Part shown: positions 18,224 to 28,083 of the stretch, in pieces
Layout: each line of letters starts with the position of its first letter
Position numbering within the stretch: position 1 is the stretch's first letter
Assembly: GCA_900538705.1 (NCBI GenBank)
Contig: UPZG01000001.1
Location: 682,001 to 746,000, forward strand
Source of the DNA: an uncultured Porphyromonadaceae bacterium
GTDB taxonomy: Bacteria; Bacteroidota; Bacteroidia; Bacteroidales; Barnesiellaceae_A
Reading direction: 5' to 3'
DNA: 64,000 nt
Notes under the pieces: generated by a model
Database searches by the model: none
What the model was told of the DNA's origin: nothing
What the model saw: the letters and a program-made list of their open reading frames with translations, nothing else
Position numbers and translations under genes: made by a program

Positions 18224-19111
18224 TTATACGAGATGACGTACCAATTCCTCGCGGTCTCCAGGCAGCAAGTCTATCACCGGTATTTCTATCAACGTATATG
18301 CACCGGGTTGCTGACGCATAGAGGCTCTGGCTGCTCCTACAAGGATTTGTGCTGTCAGTGCCGGGTTGTTGATAGACATGTTAAACTCGAAATGTTGGTT
18401 TTGTGTCTTGCCCGAGACTCCTTTGCGTACCATGTTTACGCCGTGTCCCATGTCTTTTACATCGTCGACGCAAGGTACTTCTATAACATGTGTCTCGTCG
18501 CTGGCAAAATAGGGGTCGGCCTTGATTGCTGCGGCTACATTAGCAAGCGAGTAACCTTCTGCCAGCTCTACATATACCATGCGGCGATGTATGCCGGTGC
18601 CCAACGGGATGGTTACAGAGAGAGCTGCCTTTACACCCTCGATAGCCTTTACAGCGACGGTGTGACCCATGCTCATGCCAGGCCCAAAATTGGTATAGGT
18701 TATGCCCTTAGGAGCACAGGCTTGCATAAGAGCTCGCACTACCGAGTCGGTGCCCGGGTCCCATCCGGCCGAGATGACCGATACTTTGCCGCACTCTTTG
18801 GCTTTACGGTCGAGCGATTGACGCAAGTCAACGATGCTAGTATGTATGTCGAAGCTATCTACCGTGTTCATACCGGCTTCGAGGGCTGCATAAGCATACT
18901 CTTCAACCTTACGAGTGGGTGTACATAGAATAGCGACATCGGCTTCAAGGTGCGACAGGTCGGAAGTGATAGTGTATTTTTTCAGGCTCTCGGGACTGTC
19001 ACTGCCATTGCGGCGTACGATACCTGCCACTTCAAAATCGGGCGCGGCTTCAAGGGCTTCAAGGACATGATGTCCTATATTGCCATATCCTACTATTACA
19101 GTTTTAATCAT
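18224..19111 (-). CDS. ddh: meso-diaminopimelate dehydrogenase
   Basis: Cytoplasmic NADPH-dependent enzyme (295 residues) of the one-step dehydrogenase branch of lysine and peptidoglycan precursor synthesis, forming meso-diaminopimelate from tetrahydrodipicolinate. The Rossmann loop is VGYGNIGHHVLEAL (about residues 8-20). DSFDIH, SAGWDPGTDSVVRA and FGPGMSMGHT (about residues 90-155) match the substrate pocket of the family, and the C-terminal part has FEFNMSINNPALTAQILVGAARA. Single gene with its own promoter and terminator. Confidence 0.94.
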   Translation of the reverse strand: MIKTVIVGYGNIGHHVLEALEAAPDFEVAGIVRRNGSDSPESLKKYTITSDLSHLEADVAILCTPTRKVEEYAYAALEAGMNTVDSFDIHTSIVDLRQSLDRKAKECGKVSVISAGWDPGTDSVVRALMQACAPKGITYTNFGPGMSMGHTVAVKAIEGVKAALSVTIPLGTGIHRRMVYVELAEGYSLANVAAAIKADPYFASDETHVIEVPCVDDVKDMGHGVNMVRKGVSGKTQNQHFEFNMSINNPALTAQILVGAARASMRQQPGAYTLIEIPVIDLLPGDREELVRHLV

Positions 19112-19138
19112 GATGTTGTCAATTTAATATTAGGGCTG

Positions 19139-19170
19139 TAAAGTTACTCCAAGCTATCGATACTTGCAAT
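19139..19170 (-). promoter_or_regulatory. promoter of ddh
   Basis: The minus strand reads ATTG-N20-TAACTTTA, one mismatch in each box of the Bacteroides consensus. The rest of the 312-bp gap up to nqrA is AT-rich; a weak TAATTTCG near 19379 may serve nqrA but has no well-spaced -33. Confidence 0.45.
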
Positions 19171-19423
19171 ACTGTACAATCTGTTTTTAATTTACATCAA
19201 AGGAGCTTGAAAAGCGTGGTATAGTATGGGCACTTGTTGTGTGTAATGTGTTGCATTTATTCTTTTTTGAGGTTAAATATGATAACCCAGCATAGCAAAC
19301 AGCCTCTTGTTTGTTATTATATAATGAATATCTTATCCGTTTGGGTAAACTGGTAGATTTATTACGGAAAAATTTATGTAATTTCGTGCCGGAAAATGTT
19401 CCTCTAATATATACTCTTGAAAT

Positions 19424-20785
19424 ATGGTAAGGGTAATCAAACTAAAAAAAGGATTGAATCTCTGTATCGAGGGAGAAGCTGTGCCCGGTAACGACAAGCT
19501 GGTGACGAGCGGCGAAGTTGCCGTTGTGCCCGACAATTATGTCGGCTTGTTGCCCAAGGTGACGGTAAAGCCGGGTGACAAAGTGAAGACCGGGTCACCG
19601 TTGTTGCACGATAAGAACCACGATACAGTGCAAGTAGTGTCGCCCGTGAGCGGCGAGGTAGTAGCGGTAGAACGAGGTGAACGCCGCAAGGTATTGAAGA
19701 TTGTTGTGAAAGCCGATGGCGCAGGCGAGAAGGTTGACTTTGGCATACAAGATGTCAACCGCATTGCTCCCGAGGCTTTGCGTGAATTGTTGCAGACAGC
19801 TGGTCTGTGGGTCTATATAAAGCAACGTCCCTACGACATTATAGCCGACCCCAATGTGGCTCCACGCGATATTTTTGTTACAGCTTTCGATAATGCTCCA
19901 TTGGCACCTCGCCATGCTTACGATTTGTTGTGGAATAGCGACAACATTGCTTTGCAGGCAGGTTTGAAGGCTTTGTCGCGTCTTACGCAAGGAAAAGTGT
20001 ATGTAGGCATCGACAACGAGTCCTATGCTACCCAGTTGCCCAGTGTAGTAGAACCGGTTGTGTTTAAGGGACCGTTCCCGGCATGCAATGCCGGGGTGCA
20101 GTTACACCATATTGCTCCGGTAAACAAGGGCGAAACTGTGTGGACACTTTGTGCCCTCGATGTTGTTCTGATAGGTCGGTTGCTGCTTACTGGAAGCATC
20201 GACTTTACACGAACTGTGGCCGTTTGCGGCAGTGAGGTGGCAGCTCCTACCTATGTAAAGGCTTGCCCTGGTACGCCGGTGTCCGATATAGTGGGTGATA
20301 ATCTTGTGCCGGCCACACATCACCGTCGTTTTATCAGTGGAAATGTGCTTACCGGAGTGCGTGTTATGCCCGATGGATACCTGGATGCATATCATTCGCA
20401 GATTACGGTTATCCCCGAGGGCGATGAGACTCACGATTTCTTAGGATGGGCTATGCCCGGGTTGCGGGCTCTCTCATTAAGCCGTACATTTCTTTCACAC
20501 TGGTTGCCGTGTCGTTGCGATAACAATCCCGACGCTCGTATCCACGGAGGAGAGCGGGCTATTATCATGTCGGGCGAGTACGATAAGGTTTTCCCGATGG
20601 ATATCTTACCCGAGTATCTTATTAAAGCCATCATAGCTTTCGATATAGATCGCATGGAGCAACTCGGTATATACGAAGTAGCACCCGAGGACTTTGCAGC
20701 CTGTGAGTTTGTCGACACCTCCAAACTCCCATTACAGCAGATTGTGCGTAACGGACTGGACTTGTTGCGTAAAGAGATGTGTTGA
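19424..20785 (+). CDS. nqrA: Na+-translocating NADH:quinone reductase subunit A
   Basis: Peripheral subunit of the Na+-NQR complex, 453 residues. The start VIKLKKGLNLCIEGEAVP, the lipoyl-like segment DTVQVVSPVSGEVVAVERGERRKV (about residues 65-88), and the block PACNAGVQLHHIAPVN identify NqrA rather than RnfC, because the 4Fe-4S cysteine motifs of RnfC are missing. The complex oxidises NADH, reduces quinone and exports Na+. The first of six genes nqrABCDEF, all in the usual order and direction. Confidence 0.96.
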   Translation: MVRVIKLKKGLNLCIEGEAVPGNDKLVTSGEVAVVPDNYVGLLPKVTVKPGDKVKTGSPLLHDKNHDTVQVVSPVSGEVVAVERGERRKVLKIVVKADGAGEKVDFGIQDVNRIAPEALRELLQTAGLWVYIKQRPYDIIADPNVAPRDIFVTAFDNAPLAPRHAYDLLWNSDNIALQAGLKALSRLTQGKVYVGIDNESYATQLPSVVEPVVFKGPFPACNAGVQLHHIAPVNKGETVWTLCALDVVLIGRLLLTGSIDFTRTVAVCGSEVAAPTYVKACPGTPVSDIVGDNLVPATHHRRFISGNVLTGVRVMPDGYLDAYHSQITVIPEGDETHDFLGWAMPGLRALSLSRTFLSHWLPCRCDNNPDARIHGGERAIIMSGEYDKVFPMDILPEYLIKAIIAFDIDRMEQLGIYEVAPEDFAACEFVDTSKLPLQQIVRNGLDLLRKEMC

Positions 20786-20825
20786 TACTACTGAGCATTA
20801 TAACAACTAATAAAATAGCATCATT

Positions 20826-22055
20826 TTGAAAGCACTTAGAAAATTTCTCGATAAAGTGAAGCCCCAATTCGAGCCGGGTGGAAAATTCTCGGCCTTGCAA
20901 TCGGTATTCGAGGGCTTCGAGTCGTTTTTGTTTGTGCCGTCGACGACAGCGCGGTCGGGTGTGCATATTCACGATGCCATCGACTCTAAGCGTACCATGA
21001 CAGTTGTCATTATCGCTTTGTTACCCGCTTTGCTGTTTGGTATGTACAATGTGGGTTACCAGCACTATTTGGCAATAGGCGCTTTGGCACAAACCGGTTT
21101 TTGGACAATTTTTGCATATGGTTTCCTTGCCGTGCTGCCCAAGATTGTGGTCGCCTATGTTGTAGGCCTCGGCATTGAGTTTATAGGGGCGCAGTTGCGT
21201 CATCACGAAATTCAAGAGGGCTTCCTTGTTTCGGGAATGCTCATACCTATGATAGTCCCGGTAGATACCCCGTTGTGGATGATAGCCGTGGCAACAGCCT
21301 TTGCCGTGATTTTTGCCAAAGAGGTTTTTGGCGGTACGGGTATGAACATATTTAATGTAGCCCTTGTCACACGTGCATTCCTGTTCTTTGCCTATCCATC
21401 TAAAATGAGTGGCGATGAAGTCTTTGTGCGTACGTCCGATACGTTTGGTATAGGAAGCGGTACTGTAGTCGATGGCTTCTCAGGCGCAACACCGCTTGGA
21501 CAATTGGCCACCCATACCGGGGGAGACCTTACGCTTACCAATATCGTGGGAGAGCCTATCACAACACTCGATGCTTTTCTCGGTTTTATTCCCGGTTCTA
21601 TTGGCGAAACCTCAACGCTTGCCATCCTTATAGGTGCCGCTATCCTTCTGATAAGCGGTATTGCAAGCTGGCGCATAATGTTGTCGGTTTTTGCCGGCGG
21701 TCTGTTGACAAGTTGGATATGTACCTTTGCCGACCCTGCAACCTATGCAGCAGCATTGTTGTCGCCTATAGAGCAGGTATGCCTTGGTGGTTTTGCCTTT
21801 GCAGCCGTCTTTATGGCCACTGACCCTGTGACAGCGGCTCGTACCACCACCGGTAAATATATCTACGGCTTCTTGGTGGGTGTACTGGCTATCCTTATCA
21901 GAGTATTCAACAGTGGTTATCCCGAGGGCGCGATGCTGGCAGTGCTCTTCATGAATGCATTTGCCCCGTTGATAGACTATTTCGTGGTCGAGGCCAACAT
22001 TCGCCGTCGTATGAAACGTGCCAAACAAATCAATAGCGAGGAGGTGAAGTCATGA
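20826..22055 (+). CDS. nqrB: Na+-NQR subunit B
   Basis: Integral membrane subunit of 409 residues with about ten helices. FMN is covalently attached to a Thr in this family; the expected motif is present as GFSGATPLGQLA with T222. Other family blocks are FGGTGMNIFNVALVTRAFLFF (about 168-188) and MATDPVTAARTTTGKYIYGF. Translation begins at a TTG codon: MKALRKFLDKVKP is the normal NqrB N-terminus and no ATG lies nearby in frame. It overlaps nqrC by 4 bases. Confidence 0.95.
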   Translation: MKALRKFLDKVKPQFEPGGKFSALQSVFEGFESFLFVPSTTARSGVHIHDAIDSKRTMTVVIIALLPALLFGMYNVGYQHYLAIGALAQTGFWTIFAYGFLAVLPKIVVAYVVGLGIEFIGAQLRHHEIQEGFLVSGMLIPMIVPVDTPLWMIAVATAFAVIFAKEVFGGTGMNIFNVALVTRAFLFFAYPSKMSGDEVFVRTSDTFGIGSGTVVDGFSGATPLGQLATHTGGDLTLTNIVGEPITTLDAFLGFIPGSIGETSTLAILIGAAILLISGIASWRIMLSVFAGGLLTSWICTFADPATYAAALLSPIEQVCLGGFAFAAVFMATDPVTAARTTTGKYIYGFLVGVLAILIRVFNSGYPEGAMLAVLFMNAFAPLIDYFVVEANIRRRMKRAKQINSEEVKS

Positions 22056-22753
22056 ACAAGCAAGGAAATACATATACGATACTCTATTCGGCCATCATGG
22101 TTATAGTAGTTGCGGCTATTCTGGCCTTTGTGTCGGTATCGCTCCGTCCTTTACAACAAGAGAATATCCGCGTTGACAAAATGATGCAGATACTCAGTTC
22201 GGTGCACATAGCTTCTACGGCACAAGATGCCGTATCGCTCTACGATAAATACATTACCGATAGTTATGTGGTAGATGCTGCCGGTAACAAGTCGCAAGCC
22301 GATGCCTTTGGTATCGATGTGGCTTCAGAGGTAAAAAAAGACGCTGCAGAGCGTCGTCTGCCGGTCTTTGTATGCACACTCGACAATGGCGACGTGAAAT
22401 ACATACTGCCTCTCTACGGTGCTGGTTTGTGGGGCCCTATATGGGGTTACATCTCGGTCGATGCCGATGGCCGTACACTCTACGGTTCTTATTTTGCCCA
22501 CCAGAGCGAGACTCCCGGTCTGGGAGCAGAGATAAGTACACCGGCTTTTCAGCAGCAGTTTGCCGGAAAACGACTTTTTGTCGACGGTGAGTTCAAGCCT
22601 GTGGCTGTCATGAAGAAAGGACAGAAACCCCTCGATGGTGCCGACTATGTAGATGCCATATCGGGCGGTACTATTACCAGCAAGGGAGTGCAAAGCATGA
22701 TATCCGATTGCTTGTTGCCCTATGAGTCGTTTCTGAAATCGTTAGATAAATAG
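22052..22753 (+). CDS. nqrC: Na+-NQR subunit C
   Basis: Single-span membrane protein (233 residues) with a periplasmic FMN-binding domain. The flavinylation motif is DAISGGTITSKGV, with the acceptor Thr at about residue 207; the usual motif has SGAT, so the Ala-to-Gly change is a minor variant. The N-terminal helix is at about 9-31. GPIWGYISVDADG and ETPGLGAEISTPAFQQQF are family blocks. Flavin attachment normally needs an ApbE transferase, which is not encoded in this window. Confidence 0.95.
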   Translation: MNKQGNTYTILYSAIMVIVVAAILAFVSVSLRPLQQENIRVDKMMQILSSVHIASTAQDAVSLYDKYITDSYVVDAAGNKSQADAFGIDVASEVKKDAAERRLPVFVCTLDNGDVKYILPLYGAGLWGPIWGYISVDADGRTLYGSYFAHQSETPGLGAEISTPAFQQQFAGKRLFVDGEFKPVAVMKKGQKPLDGADYVDAISGGTITSKGVQSMISDCLLPYESFLKSLDK

Positions 22754-22767
22754 GAGGAGATGCTATT

Positions 22768-23388
22768 ATGATATGGAAAAATAAAGAGGTCTTGTTAGGA
22801 CCGCTATCGAAAAATAATCCTGTTATCGTGCAGATACTGGGTATCTGTTCGGCATTGGCGGTAACGTCAAAGTTGGAGCCTGCCTGTGTTATGGCTATTT
22901 CCGTGATAGCTGTCGTGGCTCTTTCAAATGTTATTATTTCGTTGTTACGCAATACTATACCCAATAGCATTCGCATCATCGTGCAATTGGTGGTGGTAGC
23001 TTCGTTGGTGATTATTGTTGACCAGCTTCTCAAAGCTTATGCCTACGAGGTGAGCAAGCAGCTCTCGGTGTTCGTGGGGCTCATCATTACCAACTGTATT
23101 GTGATGGGACGTCTCGAAGCTTATGCGTTGAGTCACAACCCCTGGGACTCTTTCCTCGACGGTATAGGCAACGGTATAGGTTACGGTATCATACTTGTCA
23201 TTGTAGCATTTTTCCGCGAGTTGTTGGGCTCTGGTACACTCTTTGGCTATCATGTAATTCCTCAGGTATTTTATCAGTGGGGTTACGAAAACAACGGCCT
23301 GATGATATTGCCCCCTATGGCACTTATCACGGTGGCTTGTATCATATGGGTACACCGCTCGCGCAATAAAGAACTGCAAGAGAAATAA
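22768..23388 (+). CDS. nqrD: Na+-NQR subunit D
   Basis: Integral membrane subunit of 206 residues with about six helices, homologous to RnfE. Conserved blocks are NPVIVQILGICSALAVT at the N-terminus and FVGLIITNCIVMGRLEAYA (about residues 92-110), which carry the intramembrane cysteines (ICSAL and NCIV) that hold an iron centre together with NqrE. A good AGGAGGA precedes the ATG by about 8 bases, at the end of nqrC. Confidence 0.95.
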   Translation: MIWKNKEVLLGPLSKNNPVIVQILGICSALAVTSKLEPACVMAISVIAVVALSNVIISLLRNTIPNSIRIIVQLVVVASLVIIVDQLLKAYAYEVSKQLSVFVGLIITNCIVMGRLEAYALSHNPWDSFLDGIGNGIGYGIILVIVAFFRELLGSGTLFGYHVIPQVFYQWGYENNGLMILPPMALITVACIIWVHRSRNKELQEK

Positions 23389-23421
23389 ACGAAACACATT
23401 TCCTAAAGTAGAATATAGAAT

Positions 23422-24036
23422 ATGGAAAATCTCAATTTGTTTATACGGTCTATTTTTATAGACAACATGATATTTGCATACTTCTTGGGTATGTGTTCTT
23501 ATCTTGCCGTGTCGAAGACGGTGAAGACCTCTTTGGGGTTGGGTATTGCGGTAACTTTTGTACTTGCCATCACCGTGCCGGTCAATTATCTGTTGGAAAA
23601 TTATGTGCTTAAGCCGGGTGCCCTTTCGTGGTTGGGCGAAGGCTTTGCCGATGTCGACCTCAGCTTCCTCAGCCTTATACTCTTCATCGCCGTAGTTGCC
23701 TCTATCGTGCAACTTGTAGAGATGGTAGTCGAGAAATACTCTCCGTCGCTTTATGCATCGTTGGGTATATTCCTGCCGCTGATAGCCGTCAACTGTGCTA
23801 TCTTGGGAGGTTCGCTGTTTATGCAACAACGCAATTTCGATTCGGTATGGACGGCCACTGTCTACGGCGTAGGTTCGGGTATCGGGTGGTTGCTTGCCAT
23901 TGTGGGCATTGCCGCCATTCGCGAGAAACTCGCATACAGCAATGTGCCGGCACCCTTGCGCGGTATAGGTATTACCTTTATTATCACCGGACTGATGGGG
24001 ATAGCATTCATGAGTTTCCTCGGTATCAAATTGTAA
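23422..24036 (+). CDS. nqrE: Na+-NQR subunit E
   Basis: Integral membrane subunit of 204 residues with about six helices, homologous to RnfA and paired with NqrD in inverted topology. Diagnostic blocks are FIDNMIFAYFLGMCSYLAVSKTV and GIFLPLIAVNCAILGGSLFM, whose cysteines match the iron-binding pair of the family. The gene lies 33 bases after nqrD. Confidence 0.95.
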   Translation: MENLNLFIRSIFIDNMIFAYFLGMCSYLAVSKTVKTSLGLGIAVTFVLAITVPVNYLLENYVLKPGALSWLGEGFADVDLSFLSLILFIAVVASIVQLVEMVVEKYSPSLYASLGIFLPLIAVNCAILGGSLFMQQRNFDSVWTATVYGVGSGIGWLLAIVGIAAIREKLAYSNVPAPLRGIGITFIITGLMGIAFMSFLGIKL

Positions 24037-24057
24037 CACGATAAAAGCATTGAAACA

Positions 24058-25347
24058 ATGATATTATTGGCTGATTCTATGATAACAGTGCTACTGACCA
24101 GTGTGATTATCTTCCTGCTCATCACGCTGTTGCTGGTAGTGGTTTTGTTGGTAGCAAAGAAATACCTTGTGCCGTCGGGCAAGGTGCATATCACCATCAA
24201 CGGCGATACGACTGTCGAGGTAGAGACTGGCAGTTCGCTTCTCTCTACATTGGCTGCCGAACGTATATATCTTCCATCGGCATGCGGTGGCGGCGGTTCG
24301 TGCGCCCAATGCCGCTGTCAGGTTTTGGAAGGAGGCGGCGAGATACTCCCCACCGAGAAGGTACATTTTTCACGTAAGGAGCAACAGGCACATTGGCGAC
24401 TGGGATGCCAAGTGAAAGTAAAGAACGATATGCGCATCAAGGTGCCCGAGGCCGTCTTGGGTGTCAAGGAGTGGGAGTGTGAGGTTATCTCAAACCGTAA
24501 CGTTGCTACTTTCATCAAGGAGTTTATCGTGAAACTTCCCGAAGGTGAGCACATGGACTTTATACCCGGTTCGTATGCACAAATAAAGATACCGGCTTAT
24601 TCGATGGACTACGATAAAGACATCGATAAGTCGCTCATCGGCGACGAATATATGCCGGCGTGGAAACAATATGGCCTCTTCGGCTTGAAGTGCAGCAATA
24701 CCGAGCCTACCGTGCGTGCATACTCTATGGCTAACTATCCCGCCGAGGGCGACCGCATCATGCTCACCGTCCGTATCGCTACCCCGCCTTTCAAACCCAA
24801 ACCACAAGTAGGTTTCCAAGACGTGATGCCCGGTATAGCTTCGTCGTATATCTTCTCGCTCAAACCCGGCGATAAGGTGATGATGAGTGGCCCTTATGGC
24901 GACTTCCATCCTATCATCAATTCCAAGAAAGAGATGATGTGGATAGGTGGTGGTGCCGGTATGGCGCCCTTGCGTTCGCAAATCATGTATATGACAAAGA
25001 CGCTGCATACCACCGACCGCAAGATGTCGTATTTCTATGGCGCCCGTGCCCTCAATGAGGTATTCTATTTGCAAGATTTCCTCAATCTCGAAAAGGAATT
25101 TCCCAATTTCTCGTTCCATCTGGCTCTCGACCGTCCCGACCCGGCAGCCGATGCCGCTGGCGTGAAATATACCCCAGGTTTCGTACACAAGGTTATCTAC
25201 GAAACATACCTCAAAGACCACGAAGCCCCCGAGGATATCGAGTACTACATGTGCGGCCCCGGCCCCATGTCGCAAGCTGTTCTTGCCATGCTCGACTCCT
25301 TGGGTGTCGACCCGTCGAGTGTTATGTACGATAATTTTGGCGGATAA
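24058..25347 (+). CDS. nqrF: Na+-NQR subunit F, NADH dehydrogenase component
   Basis: NADH-oxidising subunit of 429 residues. It has an N-terminal membrane helix (about 10-34), a 2Fe-2S ferredoxin domain with cysteines in SACGGGGSCAQCRC (C76, C82, C85) plus a later Cys in RLGCQV, an FAD domain with RAYSMANYPAEGD, and an NADH domain with GGGAGMAPLRSQ and the C-terminal MCGPGPMSQAV. Electrons pass from NADH through FAD and 2Fe-2S to NqrB/C/D/E. Last gene of the operon. Confidence 0.96.
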   Translation: MILLADSMITVLLTSVIIFLLITLLLVVVLLVAKKYLVPSGKVHITINGDTTVEVETGSSLLSTLAAERIYLPSACGGGGSCAQCRCQVLEGGGEILPTEKVHFSRKEQQAHWRLGCQVKVKNDMRIKVPEAVLGVKEWECEVISNRNVATFIKEFIVKLPEGEHMDFIPGSYAQIKIPAYSMDYDKDIDKSLIGDEYMPAWKQYGLFGLKCSNTEPTVRAYSMANYPAEGDRIMLTVRIATPPFKPKPQVGFQDVMPGIASSYIFSLKPGDKVMMSGPYGDFHPIINSKKEMMWIGGGAGMAPLRSQIMYMTKTLHTTDRKMSYFYGARALNEVFYLQDFLNLEKEFPNFSFHLALDRPDPAADAAGVKYTPGFVHKVIYETYLKDHEAPEDIEYYMCGPGPMSQAVLAMLDSLGVDPSSVMYDNFGG

Positions 25348-25378
25348 CCCGAGTAACTTATCTGCGAATATCATAGTA

Positions 25379-25417
25379 AGACAGCCGCACGTTTTCTATC
25401 CGTGCAGCTGTCTTTTT
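25379..25417 (+). terminator. terminator of the nqr operon
   Basis: The stem AGACAGC plus GCACG, interrupted by one mismatch, pairs with CGTGC and GCTGTCT and is followed by TTTTTG. It begins 32 bases after the nqrF stop codon. Confidence 0.82.
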
Positions 25418-25565
25418 GTATGCCAATCTTTTCGTAACCCGGTGCTGGTGCTATAATCTCAAATTTGTACACCCTTGCCTTATACGCCATCGCCGTTATT
25501 GTCAGTATAATTATATTTGCTGGGTTTCATAGATATAAGATATTTGTATGAATATAATGCTTGTG

Positions 25566-27917
25566 TCAGAATCTCGATTTGGAGCTGCCGCTCGCTTTTA
25601 CCCGATAGCTTCTTATGTCTTTCTTGCCAACGTTGAATCTATATCGTAATGATACAAAGATATGTCGTTGCGATAAATCGTTATATTCGTAGGTAGTATA
25701 TTTATCCATATATATAATTCTTTCAGGATGGTTATTATATATGATATTGTCCATGCCTATTGTAACGCCGAGCCGGTTGTTGAAAAAACTCTTTGAAATA
25801 TTTGTCGTAATACTGTAAATATCGCTCTCTGTATAGTTGTGATGTCGGCCTATTTTCATGTAAGTGCCTTCGAGAGAGATATTCCATCCCTTGGGGAGAC
25901 TGAATTGATTATACACATTGGCCAGACAGCCCCAAGAGTGCAGTATGCCGTAGTTGTAGCTGTTTTCACGATTATACGAAACCGATACATTACTGTTGAG
26001 ATACCAGAACGGAAGTATTTGATTGCCGTAAGAGAGTTGCATCTGGTATTTGCCTATGCTTCCGTAGTTGATAGGCTTATAAGTATATACGCGAGCATCG
26101 TCGGGCGATGGGGTAAAGGCCGTCTCTATATTGCGCAACTGCCAGTCGGCCGAGAGTACGATATTGAAGCTGTTCCACAGTGTCTGCCGCAGTTGCAGTG
26201 AATGGATGTATGCCGATTTCAGGTCGGCATTACCAACCATATAGGTATATTCGCTGTATTTATAGACGGTAGGGTCGAAGTATGCTGCATAAGGACGGAA
26301 AATATGTGTAGAATAATACAGCGCTATGGTGTGTCCGAGCTTGGCATTTTCGGTAAATTGTAAGAAAGCAGAGGGGAGGAAGACCCATTCGTCGAACGAT
26401 GTGTGCGCGCCGTTCTTATACCGGTATATGCCGTCGCAGTACTCTATGCGTATGCCCGCCTGTGTATAGAATCGTCCCCAACGACCTATGAAGTTGCTGT
26501 ATACCGAGTATATGCTCTCTTTGGTGTTATCGGGTTTCACCACATCCTCATATCCGGTTTCCTGTTGCAAGAAATCGCTGTTACGGTATGTATATAGGTA
26601 CTGTAACCCGGCATTGAAAGATATTTTGTTGCGGGGCTTGAATGTGAAGTCTACCTTAGGAGAGATGCCATGCCCTATATAGTTGTAGCGTGTGGTTAAT
26701 ATATGCAAAGAGTCGGTATATTGTCGTTCTTTTTGTAGCGTTTCTGCGGTTTCGTAGTTGGTATATTCTACCGAGGCTTTCAGTCGGCTGCCTAACGTAT
26801 CTATGGTATGAGTGTAGGCTATATATGCACTATAACTGTTGACGTCTTCTCTTGTCGTATCATTGGTACATTGTCCGAAGTCGAGCCCAGTATCGTTATA
26901 TGTGGTTGTCCCGTTTTTCCAGCTGAGTTTATTGGGTACAAAATATCCGTTAAAGTTGGCTTCTATCAGGTTGTCGTTATCTATTTCGTATGCAAAAGAT
27001 TGGTCTATGATAAATATTTGAGCATCCCAGTCTTGTGTAGAGGTTGCCATGTATCGGGTTGTATCGTTATTGATACCCGTATAATATCGTTGCGTATTGG
27101 TTGTATATCGTTCACTGCCATTACGATTATAATCGAAATAGGTATAAGACTTGAATTTTTTGTGTCCGATGGCTAAATTCAGGCTCGGACTTGTTGTAGG
27201 CGTACATTGTTTGAAACGGTATGATTCACTCAGACCTATGCTCCCTTGTACTCCGGTTTCGGGGGTTTTCACAAGAGTGATATATAAAATACTTCCGTTT
27301 GTGTCGCCCGACAGCTCGCTGCCTGCTATGGGCCGGAACTCGTAACTCTCTATCATCGATGTGTCGAGGGCTTTCAGATAATCGCTCCAAGCCTGCCGTG
27401 GCATGGTCAGCTTCCGGCCGTTGACGTATATGGCTGCTATATCGCGTCCATATACATTCAGCCCCCACACTCCCGGAATTTTATAGAGCATCTGCAAGCC
27501 GTCGCTGTTTTCGGCAAGCGGATTGCCCGGAATCTTCACATACAAGTTACCGTTCTGCTTATGTTCTATAAACCGCGCTGTTACGGTTACTTCTTGGGCG
27601 AGGAGCGTATCGGTAAGCATTACGATGTTGTCCAAGCGGGTATCTTGCGAGAGCGAAACATCGCGCCACACCGTCTTCATGCCTATGAACGAGGCACGCA
27701 GGCGATACTGCCCGCTCTCGGCCTGTAACAGGTATGTACCCTGCTCGTTGCTGCTCGTACCGGTTACGGCCACACTGTCGTTGCCCGAGGCGAACAGCAC
27801 AACAGAAGCGCCTGCCAGCGGCTCGTTATCGGACGTAACAACTGTTCCCTGCAAAGTATGGGCTGAGGCTACAGTGGCTATGATGAGTGTACAGGATAGT
27901 AAAATGAGAGGTTTCAT
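25566..27917 (-). CDS. TonB-dependent receptor-like outer-membrane beta-barrel protein
   Basis: Outer-membrane protein of 783 residues with a signal peptide (about 1-19). A carboxypeptidase-regulatory-like beta-sandwich (about 22-100) precedes a plug-like region (YKIPGVWGLNVYGRDIAAIYVNGRKL, about 145-170) and a large barrel ending HIFVSLRYRFNVGKK, close to the OMP_b-brl_3 type. No SusD-like partner is adjacent, and the plug is shorter than in SusC proteins, so the substrate is not predictable; a peptide, metal complex or signalling role is possible. The C-terminal 17 residues after the last strand are basic and Ser-rich. Confidence 0.85.
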   Translation of the reverse strand: MKPLILLSCTLIIATVASAHTLQGTVVTSDNEPLAGASVVLFASGNDSVAVTGTSSNEQGTYLLQAESGQYRLRASFIGMKTVWRDVSLSQDTRLDNIVMLTDTLLAQEVTVTARFIEHKQNGNLYVKIPGNPLAENSDGLQMLYKIPGVWGLNVYGRDIAAIYVNGRKLTMPRQAWSDYLKALDTSMIESYEFRPIAGSELSGDTNGSILYITLVKTPETGVQGSIGLSESYRFKQCTPTTSPSLNLAIGHKKFKSYTYFDYNRNGSERYTTNTQRYYTGINNDTTRYMATSTQDWDAQIFIIDQSFAYEIDNDNLIEANFNGYFVPNKLSWKNGTTTYNDTGLDFGQCTNDTTREDVNSYSAYIAYTHTIDTLGSRLKASVEYTNYETAETLQKERQYTDSLHILTTRYNYIGHGISPKVDFTFKPRNKISFNAGLQYLYTYRNSDFLQQETGYEDVVKPDNTKESIYSVYSNFIGRWGRFYTQAGIRIEYCDGIYRYKNGAHTSFDEWVFLPSAFLQFTENAKLGHTIALYYSTHIFRPYAAYFDPTVYKYSEYTYMVGNADLKSAYIHSLQLRQTLWNSFNIVLSADWQLRNIETAFTPSPDDARVYTYKPINYGSIGKYQMQLSYGNQILPFWYLNSNVSVSYNRENSYNYGILHSWGCLANVYNQFSLPKGWNISLEGTYMKIGRHHNYTESDIYSITTNISKSFFNNRLGVTIGMDNIIYNNHPERIIYMDKYTTYEYNDLSQRHIFVSLRYRFNVGKKDIRSYRVKASGSSKSRF

Positions 27918-28052
27918 GGTATGTTTTTCTTGGTTATTCAGGATGAATAGATTCAGATGCAGCTACATCGTTAGAACTTCGGTAATATCTATAGAATATT
28001 CTGAAGTGTGCATGATTTGGAAAAAAGCAATGTAAACAGGTTGCTATATTTG

Positions 28053-28083
28053 CAAATATAAAAATGATTATATTAAAAACAAA
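28053..28083 (-). promoter_or_regulatory. promoter of the TonB-type receptor gene
   Basis: The minus strand reads TTTG-N19-TATATTTG, a complete Bacteroides promoter match. It predicts a leader of about 130 bases before the ATG at 27917. Confidence 0.75.

Noticed and set aside
19424..25347. Rnf complex instead of Na+-NQR
   Set aside because: The first gene lacks the ferredoxin cysteine motifs of RnfC, no RnfB is present, and the last gene is a NqrF with 2Fe-2S, FAD and NADH domains. The set is nqrABCDEF.
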